NCBI GenBank assembly: GCA_003223425.1
Contig: QHVA01000053.1
Span: 1 to 42,120, forward strand
DNA from: Gemmatimonadota bacterium
GTDB lineage: Bacteria; Gemmatimonadota; Gemmatimonadetes; Gemmatimonadales; Gemmatimonadaceae
Direction of reading: 5' to 3'
Length of the DNA stretch: 42,120 nucleotides
In this document: piece by piece, positions 1 through 8,840 of the stretch
How positions within the stretch are numbered: position 1 is the stretch's first letter
Layout of the letters: every line of letters begins with the position of its first letter
Program-made: the position numbers and the translations under genes
The notes under the pieces: model-generated
What the model was told of the DNA's origin: nothing
Databases searched by the model: none
What the model saw: only the letters and a program-made list of their open reading frames with translations

Positions 1-2
1 GA

Positions 3-269
3 GCGCAGACAGTGGCCTGCGAGGTTGATGGCAAGTCTTTCAGCTCGTCGGAGTTCGCCGACTTCCTTCAGACAGCTCGTGAACAGGACCGCGATGTCGC
101 TTTTCTGATTGGCGGAGCGTTCGGTCTGGCACCGACGGTGAAAACCGGATCGACGATGAAGCTGTCCCTTGCCCCGTGGACGCTACCCCACGAAATCGCG
201 CGTCTCGTCCTCGTCGAACAGATCTATCGCGCCGGGACCATTGTACGCGGCGAGCCATACCACAAATGA
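3..269 (+). CDS. rlmH: RlmH, 23S rRNA (pseudouridine1915-N3)-methyltransferase, C-terminal part
   Basis: The gene is cut by the left edge; the reading frame is open from base 3, so the GTG at 12 in the ORF track is an internal valine. The visible 88 or so residues match the C-terminal half of the SPOUT methyltransferase RlmH: the SAM-binding segment FLIGGAFGL, then LSLAPWTLPHEIAR and the terminal EPYHK, the usual end of the family. RlmH methylates pseudouridine 1915 in helix 69 of 23S rRNA on assembled 70S ribosomes. Its stop overlaps the next start as ATGA. About the first 65 residues lie outside the window. Confidence 0.9.
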   Translation, partial: AQTVACEVDGKSFSSSEFADFLQTAREQDRDVAFLIGGAFGLAPTVKTGSTMKLSLAPWTLPHEIARLVLVEQIYRAGTIVRGEPYHK

Positions 270-1036
270 CGCTCGTTCGTGATAAGACTCCAAAAATGCA
301 GAGATCAGGCTCGCAGGAAGCCGACTGGTTCGAGGAATGGTTTGGCGAAGATTATCTGCGCATTTATCAGCACCGTGACGAAGAGGAAGCCGAGCACGCA
401 ATCGAGCTGATAGTGTCCAACTTGCCGGGCCGTGAGATCCGTTCCGTTCTCGATCTCGGTTGCGGGGCGGGGCGGCACACCAAAGTACTGTTCGAGCGGT
501 GGTGGACAGTCGGGCTCGATCTCTCGATGGCGCTCCTGAAAGTCGCGAGAAAGGAATCCCCCGATGCGCCGTACGTGCGAGGCGACATGCGAGAGCTGCC
601 GTTCGCCGGCGAGACCTTCGACCTGGTCGTTAATCTCTTCACGAGCTTCGGGTATTTCGACGACGACCGGGAGCACGCGAGAGTTCTTGCTTGCGTACGC
701 GCTGCGCTGCGGCCAGGTGGAACGCTTGTCATCGACTACCTGAACGCCAGTCAGGTGCGCAAAGACCTCGTTCCCTATGACGAACGCGTTGCGAGCGGCA
801 TTACGATCGAACAGAGCCGCGCCATCACACCCGATGACCGATTCGTCGAGAAGACCATCCGATTGCGCGAACGCGGAAGGGAGTACATCGAGAGGGTGCG
901 CCTGCTGACCGCATCGGATCTCGAGTGGATGCTCAAGGCGGCCGGATTCGAGGTGCTCAAGCGGTTTGGGGACTACGGCGGTAGCGGCTGGTCCGAGGAC
1001 TCACCACGCGTGATTCTCTTCGCGAACCGTCAATGA
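266..1036 (+). CDS. Class I SAM-dependent methyltransferase
   Basis: A 256-residue protein with a Rossmann methyltransferase core. Motif I is VLDLGCGAGRHT (about residues 61-72), the acidic strand-2 end is GLDLS, then a GDMRELPF segment and a post-motif LRPGGTLVIDY. The ORF track starts at 176 inside rlmH. I prefer ATG 266 because it gives an ATGA overlap with the rlmH stop and places the core at a normal distance from the N-terminus. The C-terminus also overlaps bshC by ATGA. The substrate cannot be read from the sequence; small-molecule methyltransferases of this type are diverse. Its position between rlmH and bshC suggests no specific job. Confidence 0.85.
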   Translation: MTLVRDKTPKMQRSGSQEADWFEEWFGEDYLRIYQHRDEEEAEHAIELIVSNLPGREIRSVLDLGCGAGRHTKVLFERWWTVGLDLSMALLKVARKESPDAPYVRGDMRELPFAGETFDLVVNLFTSFGYFDDDREHARVLACVRAALRPGGTLVIDYLNASQVRKDLVPYDERVASGITIEQSRAITPDDRFVEKTIRLRERGREYIERVRLLTASDLEWMLKAAGFEVLKRFGDYGGSGWSEDSPRVILFANRQ

Positions 1037-2619
1037 ATCCTCGAATCGTAACTCAATCGCTCAGCGGCAATCCCCTCGCCGCCGCGGCGATGTCGGGCAG
1101 TGCGCCTGCGAACTGGTACGAGCCTGTCCCCGCCGATGCGGCGTCCTGGCGTGAACGCCTCGACTCGGTTCGATCGGAGTCTGCTGGCGATTGGCTGACA
1201 CGTCTGGCGCCGGCATTCGATGCTACCGGGAAAGCGAAGGAGCGACTCGAACGGTCCAGCGCGCGACAGGGAGTGGTCGTCACAACGGGCCAGCAACCGG
1301 GCCTGTTCGGAGGCCCGATCTACACGCTGTCCAAGGCGTTGAGCGCACTCGCCATCGCCGACGCGCTTCAGGAAGCTACAGGCATTCCAGTGGCGCCGGT
1401 CTTCTGGGCGGCGACCGACGATACCGATTTCAGGGAAGCAAGCAGCACTGTCGTTTCGATTCCGGGCGGCGCGCAGCTCCTCCGCATCGATCATCCGGAG
1501 CCGCTCGGTCGTCCAATGGCGTCGATGCCACTCGGCGATGTGTCCGCACAGCTGGACGCGCTGCGGCGAGCCGCCGGATCCACCGTCGACAGTACTCCAA
1601 TCGAGCTGCTGGAACGCTTCTACAGTGCCAATTACACGATAGGATCGGCGTACGTCTCTTTCCTTCGCGCGTTACTGGCGCCGCTCGGAATCGCCGTGAT
1701 CGATGCGTCGCATCAGGCGACCCGAGCCGCGTCGATCCCCGTGTTGAGCACGGCACTCGAGAAAGCGGAAGACATCGGTCGGCGGATCGTCGAGCGAAAT
1801 CGCGAAATAGAAAGCGCCGGATTTGCTCCGCAGGTTCAGGATGTGCCCGGACTTTCGCTCGTCTTCAGCACCGCGTCGGGCGCGCGCAAACGCGTTCCAA
1901 TCAAAGCTGCGCGCAACCAGGCGATTACCGAGGATATGGGTCCCAACGTGTTGCTACGCCCGGTAGTCGAGCGCGCCATACTGCCGACGGCCACCTACGT
2001 CGGAGGCCCTGCGGAAATCGCCTACTTCGCGCAGATCTCACTCATCGCAGAAGTGCTCGGCGTTGGGCGCCCCGCGATTGTCCCGCGGTGGTCGTGCCTC
2101 ATCATCGAGCCGCACGTCGAGCAGATCCTCGAGAAACTCTACCTGTTGCCCGAGGACTTTCGTGAGCCTCATGAGGTGGAGACGCGTGTCGCACGGGCGC
2201 AGCTGCCGAAGTCGGTCGTCGACGAGCTAAACGTGACACGCGCGGCTCTCGACGAAAGACTCGACGAGCTTACTAAAGCTGTCGCGAAGGAACGCGCAGC
2301 CGTGGGCGCATCCGTTACGGAGGGATTGCGTGCGAATCTGACGAAGCGTCTCGATCGATTTGAGCGCCGTCTCATCGCCGCAGCGAAAAGGCAGCACACC
2401 GAGATCATGCGTGAGATCGGTACGGCGCGCGGATCTCTCTATCCTCTGGGCAAACCGCAGGAGCGGGTCCTCAATTTTGTGCCACTCCTCGCTCGCTACG
2501 GGACTGTTTTGCGCGACGAGATGCTTGAGGAAGCGAGACATCACGCACTGCACTTAGTCGGCGGTAATGCGACATCGCACCGTCTGGAGGGAGCTGTTTC
2601 CGCACGAGGCGGTTCGTGA
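1033..2619 (+). CDS. bshC: BshC, putative cysteine ligase of bacillithiol synthesis
   Basis: The 528-residue length is typical for BshC. Signature segments are TTGQQPGLFGGP (about 84-95), PVFWAATDDTDF (about 122-133) and, further on, ATYVGGPAEIAYFAQ. A long charged helical region, probably the family's coiled coil, precedes the C-terminal segment RVLNFVPLLARYG. BshC is thought to add cysteine to glucosaminyl-malate in the last step of making bacillithiol, a glutathione-like cytosolic thiol. The bshA and bshB steps are not in this window. The start overlaps the methyltransferase stop (ATGA) and the end overlaps murJ (GTGA), so the genes are probably co-translated. Confidence 0.93.
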   Translation: MNPRIVTQSLSGNPLAAAAMSGSAPANWYEPVPADAASWRERLDSVRSESAGDWLTRLAPAFDATGKAKERLERSSARQGVVVTTGQQPGLFGGPIYTLSKALSALAIADALQEATGIPVAPVFWAATDDTDFREASSTVVSIPGGAQLLRIDHPEPLGRPMASMPLGDVSAQLDALRRAAGSTVDSTPIELLERFYSANYTIGSAYVSFLRALLAPLGIAVIDASHQATRAASIPVLSTALEKAEDIGRRIVERNREIESAGFAPQVQDVPGLSLVFSTASGARKRVPIKAARNQAITEDMGPNVLLRPVVERAILPTATYVGGPAEIAYFAQISLIAEVLGVGRPAIVPRWSCLIIEPHVEQILEKLYLLPEDFREPHEVETRVARAQLPKSVVDELNVTRAALDERLDELTKAVAKERAAVGASVTEGLRANLTKRLDRFERRLIAAAKRQHTEIMREIGTARGSLYPLGKPQERVLNFVPLLARYGTVLRDEMLEEARHHALHLVGGNATSHRLEGAVSARGGS

Positions 2620-4358
2620 ATAGAGGGGAAGACGAGAACGTAAAGGATCGACCCCTTACCGAGTTGTTGCCCGCCGAGCCTGATGAGGTCGCCGAGGCCG
2701 CACCGCCGATAGAGCGGACGGACACTCCACGGACAACAGAAAGCCGAGCGCTTGAGCGAAAGGGCGCGGCATTTCTCGTAGCCTCGGGAATTCTTCTCAG
2801 CCGTCTCGCGGGACTGATTCGCCAGACTATGATGGCCCGCTACCTCGGCGCCGGCCTTGCCGCCGACGCTTTCAACGCCGCGTTCCGCATTCCGAACATG
2901 CTGCAGAATTTGTTCGGCGAAGGTGTGCTGTCCGCCTCGTTCATACCGGAGTACGCAGGACTCCTGGGGAGAGGAGATGAGAATGAGGCGACCCGACTGG
3001 CAGGCGCAGTTGCGGGCATGTTGGCGCTCGTCTCGTCGATCATCGTGGCGCTCGGCTTATTCACTGCGCCATGGCTCGTGGCCATCATCGCCAACGGTTT
3101 TACGGGCGAGAAGCGCGAGCTCACGGTGCTGCTGACCCGAATCCTGTTCCCAGGTGCAGGCCTCCTCGTGTTCTCGGCCTGGTGTCTGGGAATTCTCAAC
3201 AGTCACCGCCGGTTCTTCATGTCCTACACCGCGCCCGTACTCTGGAATCTGGCGATGGTCGCGACACTCATTTTCTTCCACCAGGGTCGCAGCGAGGTTC
3301 AGCTCGCGATCTATCTCGCCTACGGATCGGTTGTCGGAAGCGCGCTGCAGTTCGGGATTCAGCTTCCGCAAGTGATGACTCTCGCGCGCGGAATCAGACC
3401 GCGACTGACAGCATCGCACGAAAGCGTCCGCAACGTGTTTCGCAATTTCGTTCCAGCGTTTGTCGGCAGAGGCGTCGTGCAGCTCAGTGCGTACGTCGAT
3501 GCGTGGCTCGCGAGCTATCTGGGAAATGGCGCGGTCTCGTCGTTCACGTACGCCCAAACGATATACGTTCTGCCGATCAGTCTCTTTGGCATGGCCATAT
3601 CAGCCGCGGAGCTTCCTGCGATGTCGCGCGCGGTGGGCACTACCGCGGAGATCGGCGCGTACCTGCGCGGCCGACTCAGCGACGGCCTCGACCGCATCGC
3701 TTACTTCATCGTTCCAAGCATCGTTGCGCTCCTCGCGCTCGGAGATCTGATCGTACACCTGCTGTTCCAGAGTGGAAGGTTCCAGCTGGGCAATACGATC
3801 TGGGTGTGGCAGATCCTGATCGGTTCAACCATCGGACTTCTCGCGTCCACGATGGGCCGCCTGTACTCATCCACTTTTTACGCTCTGCGCGATACGCGAA
3901 CACCGCTGCGTTACGCAGTCGTGCGGGTGATTCTTACCACGGTTCTCGGATATCTCTTCGCGCTGGTCCTGCCCGGTCTACTCGGCCTCGATCGCAAACT
4001 TGGCGCGGCAGGGCTCACTGCGTCGGCGGGCCTTGCTGGTTGGGTAGAGTTTTATTTGCTGCGGCGCGAGATGGACAAGAGAATCGGTCGCACCCGACTG
4101 ATACGATCGCGCGTCGCGCGCTTGTGGCTCGCGGCACTCGTCGGTGCCGCACTTCCCTGGGCATACAAGCTGGCGGTCGATCGCGGCTCGCCCGTTCTCT
4201 CTGTGCACGAAACCGTCGTGCGCGCGAAGCTCATGGATTTGGTCCTGCTCGCGGTCTACGGCTTGACCTACCTCGGTATGACTGCGGCATTTCGAATTCC
4301 CGAGGCAAAACACGTCATTGATCGAGGGACGCGATTGTTCAAGCGCGCGAGGCGTTAG
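2616..4358 (+). CDS. murJ: MurJ, lipid II flippase
   Basis: A 580-residue MOP-superfamily membrane protein with about 14 predicted transmembrane segments. After a hydrophilic N-terminal extension of about 48 residues comes the family signature LSRLAGLIRQTMMARYLG, then ADAFNAAFRIPN and LFGEGVLSASFIPEY. MurJ flips lipid II across the inner membrane for peptidoglycan synthesis. The start is GTG at 2616, overlapping the bshC stop as GTGA. A later start near the first membrane segment cannot be excluded, because the extension is low-complexity and acidic. The downstream gap to uvrC is only 37 bases and contains the uvrC promoter. Confidence 0.94.
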   Translation: MNRGEDENVKDRPLTELLPAEPDEVAEAAPPIERTDTPRTTESRALERKGAAFLVASGILLSRLAGLIRQTMMARYLGAGLAADAFNAAFRIPNMLQNLFGEGVLSASFIPEYAGLLGRGDENEATRLAGAVAGMLALVSSIIVALGLFTAPWLVAIIANGFTGEKRELTVLLTRILFPGAGLLVFSAWCLGILNSHRRFFMSYTAPVLWNLAMVATLIFFHQGRSEVQLAIYLAYGSVVGSALQFGIQLPQVMTLARGIRPRLTASHESVRNVFRNFVPAFVGRGVVQLSAYVDAWLASYLGNGAVSSFTYAQTIYVLPISLFGMAISAAELPAMSRAVGTTAEIGAYLRGRLSDGLDRIAYFIVPSIVALLALGDLIVHLLFQSGRFQLGNTIWVWQILIGSTIGLLASTMGRLYSSTFYALRDTRTPLRYAVVRVILTTVLGYLFALVLPGLLGLDRKLGAAGLTASAGLAGWVEFYLLRREMDKRIGRTRLIRSRVARLWLAALVGAALPWAYKLAVDRGSPVLSVHETVVRAKLMDLVLLAVYGLTYLGMTAAFRIPEAKHVIDRGTRLFKRARR

Positions 4359-4381
4359 AGGTGAACCCTGCTTTCCGCGCA

Positions 4382-4390
4382 TGGTATAAT
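4382..4390 (+). promoter_or_regulatory. Extended -10 promoter of uvrC, probably leaderless
   Basis: The sequence TGGTATAAT is a perfect extended -10 element (TG, one base, TATAAT). The -10 hexamer ends at 4390 and the uvrC ATG begins at 4396, so initiation at the usual 6-8 bases downstream would fall on or within the start codon. No purine-rich ribosome-binding site lies before the ATG. A weak -35 (GTGAAC, 4361-4366) is 18 bases upstream, as expected where an extended -10 compensates. Confidence 0.7.
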
Positions 4391-4395
4391 TACAC

Positions 4396-6216
4396 ATGCT
4401 GTCAGTTCCCGACGCTATTGCAACAAAGCTCCCACATCTTCCGGAGGGACCGGGTGTCTATCTGTGGAAGGGAAGGGATGGGACTACCCTCTATGTAGGC
4501 AAAGCGAAGCGGCTTCGCTCGCGGGTGCGAAGTTATTTCGCGAATGACCAACTAGAAAGCGTAAAGACTCGGCATTTAGTCGGCCTCATTGCCGATCTCG
4601 AGACGATCGTGGTGCCGAGTGAAGCGCACGCGCTGATACTCGAGGCGAACCTGATCAAAGAGTATCACCCGCGATTCAACATCGCGCTGCGCGACGACAA
4701 GTCCTATCCATATATCAAAGTGACGGTGCAGGAGCCGTTTCCAAGGGTATTCGTCACCCGGCGAATCGAGGATGACGGAGCGAGCTACTTTGGTCCCTAT
4801 ACCGATGTCGGGGGAATGCGCCGCGCGCTCAACGTGGTGAAGAGAATATTCACTGTACGGAGCTGCAACTACGACATGCCGGCTCAGATGCCCGAGCGGC
4901 CGTGCCTCGACTACTACATCAAGCGTTGCAAGGCACCGTGCATTCTGGCGCAGTCGCAGCAGGACTACCGCGCAATGATCGACGAAGTGGTTCTCTTCCT
5001 CTCAGGCAGGCCGGACGAGGTATTCCGACGCGTGAAGGAGCGGATGGACCTTGCGTCCGAGCAGCTCGATTTTGAGCGCGCGGCGGAACTGCGCGACGTA
5101 CTTCACCATCTCGAGCGAATGGAGGAGCCAACCGTCGTACTGGAGGTAGAGGGTGGCGATCGCGACGTCATCGGCTACGCCCGAGATGGCGATGACGCCT
5201 GCGTCACGGTGTTGAGAATACGGAGCGGTAAACTGCTTTCGCGCGAGCAGCGTTTCTTCACGAACATCGACGGTGAGGATGATACCGACGTGATGACGAT
5301 GTTTCTTGCCGGGAGCTACGTCGGCATGCAGGGGAAAGCACGACAGGTTCTCCTTCCTTTCGATTTCCCGGATCGGGAACTCATCGAGCAGGCCTTGCCC
5401 GAGAGCAGAATTCAGATTCCCCAGCGCGGCCCGCGACGCGAGCTGATAGCGCTCGCTGAGCAGAATGCTCGTCATTTGCTCGAGGAGCTGAAGCTTTCGT
5501 CGATGGAGGCGGAGGAGCGGGCAGGGGATCCTGTGTACGAGCTTAGCCGGGAGCTGGGGCTGCAGCGGCTGCCGCGGTCGCTCGTATGCTTCGACATTTC
5601 CACTACTCAGGGCACTGATACCGTCGGCTCGTGCGTCTGGTTCGAGAACGGGCGGCCGAAGCGTAACGAGTATCGGAAGTTCAAAGTGAAGACGGTCGAA
5701 GGCAGCGACGACTTTGCGTCGATGCGAGAGGTCGTACGACGCTACTTCGATCGGCGTCTGAACGACGAGAAGTCGCTGCCAGACCTGATCGTAATCGATG
5801 GCGGTAAGGGGCAGCTATCGGCGGCCCACGACGCACTCACGGAGTTGGGTTTGGCCGATCGTCCGTTGATAAGCCTTGCAAAGCGGGAGGAGGAGGTCTT
5901 CATCTGGGGCAGAGAAGAGCCCCTCAAGATCTCGCGCCGCTCGCCAGGACTGAGGCTACTGCAGCAGGCGCGGGACGAAGCTCACCGTTTTGCTGTGACC
6001 TACAATCGCAAGCGCCGGGCGATGCGAACGGTGACGTCCGAGCTGCTTCGGGTGCCCGGTATCGGACCGGTAAAAAGGCGTCTGTTGCTCAAAGAATTCG
6101 GAAGCGTGCAGGGGGTTCGCGACGCGGGCGAGGACGCTATAGCCAAGCTTCCCGGCTTCAACGCTGAGCGTGCGCGGAAGCTCCTCGAATCGCTGGCGGC
6201 CACGAGTCCTGTGTGA
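4396..6216 (+). CDS. uvrC: UvrC, excinuclease ABC subunit C
   Basis: The 606-residue length is normal for UvrC. The N-terminal GIY-YIG nuclease (about residues 15-95) shows GPGVYLWKG and LYVGKAKRLRSRV. A cysteine-rich linker (RPCLDYYIKRCKAPC) follows, then a UVR helix that binds UvrB (SEQLDFERAAELRD). The RNase-H-like endonuclease half has CFDISTTQG with its catalytic aspartate and HRFAVTYNR. C-terminal helix-hairpin-helix motifs (RVPGIGPVKRRLL) close the protein. UvrC cuts on both sides of a lesion in nucleotide excision repair. It has its own promoter and apparently no Shine-Dalgarno sequence. uvrA and uvrB are not in the window. Confidence 0.97.
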   Translation: MLSVPDAIATKLPHLPEGPGVYLWKGRDGTTLYVGKAKRLRSRVRSYFANDQLESVKTRHLVGLIADLETIVVPSEAHALILEANLIKEYHPRFNIALRDDKSYPYIKVTVQEPFPRVFVTRRIEDDGASYFGPYTDVGGMRRALNVVKRIFTVRSCNYDMPAQMPERPCLDYYIKRCKAPCILAQSQQDYRAMIDEVVLFLSGRPDEVFRRVKERMDLASEQLDFERAAELRDVLHHLERMEEPTVVLEVEGGDRDVIGYARDGDDACVTVLRIRSGKLLSREQRFFTNIDGEDDTDVMTMFLAGSYVGMQGKARQVLLPFDFPDRELIEQALPESRIQIPQRGPRRELIALAEQNARHLLEELKLSSMEAEERAGDPVYELSRELGLQRLPRSLVCFDISTTQGTDTVGSCVWFENGRPKRNEYRKFKVKTVEGSDDFASMREVVRRYFDRRLNDEKSLPDLIVIDGGKGQLSAAHDALTELGLADRPLISLAKREEEVFIWGREEPLKISRRSPGLRLLQQARDEAHRFAVTYNRKRRAMRTVTSELLRVPGIGPVKRRLLLKEFGSVQGVRDAGEDAIAKLPGFNAERARKLLESLAATSPV

Positions 6217-6270
6217 ACGAAAACGGGCGCAATCGAATCGGCAGGGAGAGAGCTAAACTTCGGTAATTCC

Positions 6271-6298
6271 TTGACTTCGCTCTTTACACCTCTAAATT
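6271..6298 (+). promoter_or_regulatory. Candidate sigma-70-type promoter for the DUF512 gene
   Basis: TTGACT (6271-6276) is followed after 16 bases by TAAATT (6293-6298), matching five of six and four of six consensus positions. A transcript starting about seven bases downstream would have only a few bases before the ATG at 6308. The 91-base gap after uvrC contains no other obvious signal and no clear terminator hairpin. Confidence 0.45.
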
Positions 6299-6307
6299 AC
6301 TTGAGCT

Positions 6308-7536
6308 ATGGTCAAGGTATCTCGGGTAGAATCAAAAAGCATCGCCGACGAGCTCGGAATCCGGACGGGCACCGAGCTACTCACCGTCAACGGGCGACCC
6401 CTCGGAGACTTCCTCGACTGGGAATTTCTCACCGCTGACGGCGCCTGGATGGTGAACCGCTAGGGATCTCGCTCGAGCCACCAACTGTAAGGCGGTGCGC
6501 GAATCGGTGCGAGTTCTGTTTCATCGAGGGCTTGCCGGCGGGCCTTCGCAAGCCGCTCTATGTTCGGGACGACGATTATCGACTCTCGTTCGCGTACGGG
6601 AACTTCGCGACTCTCTCGAATGTGAAAGAGCGCGACATCGAGCGCATACTCGAGTATCGACTCTCTCCGCTCTATGTCTCGGTGCATGCGACGAATCATG
6701 ACGCGCGCAAGATTCTGCTCAACAACCAGCGCGTCCCAGACATAAAAGCCCAGCTTTCGCGTCTCGCGAAGGGTGGAATCCAGTTTCATTGCCAGATGGT
6801 CATCGTTCCCGGGTTGAACGATCAAGCGGTGCTCGATGAGTCGCTCACCGATTTGTGGGATATGCGCGATGCAGTGTTGTCAGCGGCGGTCGTGCCGGTC
6901 GGCCTGACTCAGTTCTCGCACCTCTACAGTGGCAGGAAGATGGATCGGGACACGGCTCGATCAATCCTTGCGCAGGTGGAGCGCTGGGGGAGACGTGCAA
7001 TGCGGCTGCGCGGCGAGACCTGGGTTTTCGGGTCCGATGAGCTTTACCTCCTCGCGGAGCGCGAGCTTCCCGGACCCAAGCACTACGGCGAGTTCGCTCA
7101 GATCGAGAACGGCGTCGGCGCAGTCACTTCGCTGCGGATGCGAGTTGCAGCGGGATTGGACCGCGTCGCCCATCGCGAGGGACAGCGAATCGGAGTCGTC
7201 ACTGGGTTCGCGATGGCGCCACTTATGAAGCCTCTGCTCGACAGCCTGCGCGGAGTGACTGGCGCCGAATTCGAGCTGATCGTCGCGGAAAACTCTTTGT
7301 TTGGCCCGACGATAACAACCGCTGGTCTTCTGGTCGGCAGGGACATTATGTCGGCGCTTTCCGATCGCCATGACCTCGATATCGCTCTGATTCCGGCGGA
7401 AACGATTAACGAGGACCGCGTCTTTCTCGACGATTACACGCTGGAAGCAGTGCGTGAGTCTCTGCCGATGCCGATCTTTCCGTCCTACGAGTTCATCGAT
7501 GTGCTGCAGTCCGAGGCCAGTGGGATACTCGCGTGA
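6308..7536 (+). pseudogene. Disrupted radical-SAM/PDZ DUF512 protein (frameshift plus internal deletion)
   Basis: Two pieces in different frames together resemble one DUF512-family protein. The first (ATG 6308, stop TAG 6461-6463, 51 codons) is the PDZ-like N-terminus: KSIADELGIRTGTELLTVNG, then DWEFLTAD. The second is open from 6439 to 7536 in the -1 frame and begins GEPLGISLEPPTVRRC. It holds the radical-SAM cluster motif CANRCEFC, then YVRDDDYRLSFAYGNF and the DUF512 C-terminal half. The ORF track begins it at TTG 6532, which would lose the cluster cysteines. I see no ATG, GTG or TTG in that frame between 6439 and the cysteines. Intact relatives have roughly 15-20 more residues at the junction, so a deletion of about 50 bases that also shifts the frame is the simplest reading. 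It may be a true mutation or an assembly error. The end overlaps der by GTGA. Confidence 0.75.
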
Positions 7537-8840
7537 ATCTGCCCGTCATTGCCCTCATCGGACGTCCCAACGTCGGTAAATCGGCCCTATTCAACCGCAT
7601 CGTTGGCGAGAATAGCGCAATCGTGAGTGAGGAGGCCGGCACTACTCGCGACCGCCATTTCGCGCGCGCAGAATGGAATGGTCGCCAGTTCTGGCTCGTC
7701 GATACCGGTGGGCTGACCGACGACCCGCGCATCCCCATGGACGTCGAGATCAAGCGGCAGATATTGCAGGCAATCGACGAATCCGACGTTCTGATGCTAG
7801 TGGTCGACGCAAAGGCCGGATTGCATCCCAGTGATACCCAGGTTGTGGAGTTGCTGCGCGAGTCACGAAAGCCGTGGGTGCTGGTCGCCAACAAAGTCGA
7901 CGATCCATCTACGACAAACTACTTCGAGTTCTACGAGCTGGGTGCCGGCGATCCGATTCCTGTATCCGCACTCAACGGCAAGAACTCCGGCGACATGCTC
8001 GACGTCCTCGTAGGGCGAATTCCAATCGCTGCCGAAGAAGTCACCGATGCGCTGCGCGTTGCGGTAGTCGGGCGTCCCAATGTCGGCAAATCGTCTCTCA
8101 TCAACCGACTGCTCGGCGAGGAGCGACTCGTTGTTGCCGAAACCGCGGGAACGACGCGCGACGCAATCGACACTCCGATGATGTTTCACGGACGCGAAAT
8201 AATTTTCGTCGATACCGCGGGACTTAGACGTCAGTCCAAGGTGGAAGAGGGAATTGAATTCTATTCTTCGCTCCGAACGAGGCGCGCAATCGAGAGATCT
8301 GACATCTGTATTCTGGTGTTGGACGCTACCGAGGGTCTCCACAACCAGGATTTGAAGATCGCGGCGCTGGCGTGGGAGAGTGGGCGCGGTTTGATCGTGG
8401 TCGTGAACAAGTGGGATTTGAAGGAAAAAGAGAACAACACCGCCGCAGAGTTCGAGAAAGAAGCACATGAAAAGGCGCCGTTCCTAAGATTTGTTCCCTT
8501 CGTCTTCACGTCTGCTATCAGCGGGCAGCGGGTAACCAGGATTCTCGAGCTGCTGCTCGAAGTGGACGCTGAGCGCCACAAACGGATTAGCACATCGCAG
8601 GTGAACAGCACGCTGGAACAAATCGTCGGCAGGCGCCAGCCACCGCAAGCAGCGGGTCGCGAGATCAAGTTGAATTACGCCACGCAGGTCGAGACTGCGC
8701 CGCCAGTGATCGCAGTCTTCGGCAACAATCCTGACCTGGTGCAGGAGCATTACGTCAGGTATCTGCACAACGGCTTCCGCGAAGCGTGGGGATTTCGCGG
8801 TAATCCTCTCCGCATCATCATGCGGCGGAAGACTGCGTAG
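7533..8840 (+). CDS. der: Der (EngA), tandem-GTPase ribosome assembly factor
   Basis: This 435-residue protein has two G domains in tandem. The first has GRPNVGKS (10-17), EEAGTTRDR and VDTGG. The second has GRPNVGKS near residue 180, AETAGTTRDAID, VDTAGLRR and NKWD. A KH-like C-terminal domain ends in NPLRIIMRRK. Der acts in 50S ribosomal subunit maturation. The start is GTG 7533, overlapping the DUF512 stop by four bases. The stop is followed directly by the plsY ATG. Confidence 0.97.
   Translation: MNLPVIALIGRPNVGKSALFNRIVGENSAIVSEEAGTTRDRHFARAEWNGRQFWLVDTGGLTDDPRIPMDVEIKRQILQAIDESDVLMLVVDAKAGLHPSDTQVVELLRESRKPWVLVANKVDDPSTTNYFEFYELGAGDPIPVSALNGKNSGDMLDVLVGRIPIAAEEVTDALRVAVVGRPNVGKSSLINRLLGEERLVVAETAGTTRDAIDTPMMFHGREIIFVDTAGLRRQSKVEEGIEFYSSLRTRRAIERSDICILVLDATEGLHNQDLKIAALAWESGRGLIVVVNKWDLKEKENNTAAEFEKEAHEKAPFLRFVPFVFTSAISGQRVTRILELLLEVDAERHKRISTSQVNSTLEQIVGRRQPPQAAGREIKLNYATQVETAPPVIAVFGNNPDLVQEHYVRYLHNGFREAWGFRGNPLRIIMRRKTA

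Noticed and set aside
1191-2165. 324-codon ORF overlapping bshC
   Set aside because: Shadow frame, rich in Arg/Ser/Gly, with no motif; bshC is unambiguous in the other frame.
3071-4321. Long plus-strand ORF of 416 codons inside murJ
   Set aside because: Arginine-rich low-complexity translation in a shifted frame of a clear MurJ gene; a high-GC shadow ORF.
6436-6463. Programmed -1 frameshift in the DUF512 gene
   Set aside because: No slippery heptamer is visible in the overlap and residues appear to be missing at the junction, so a deletion or assembly error is more likely; kept as an alternative only.
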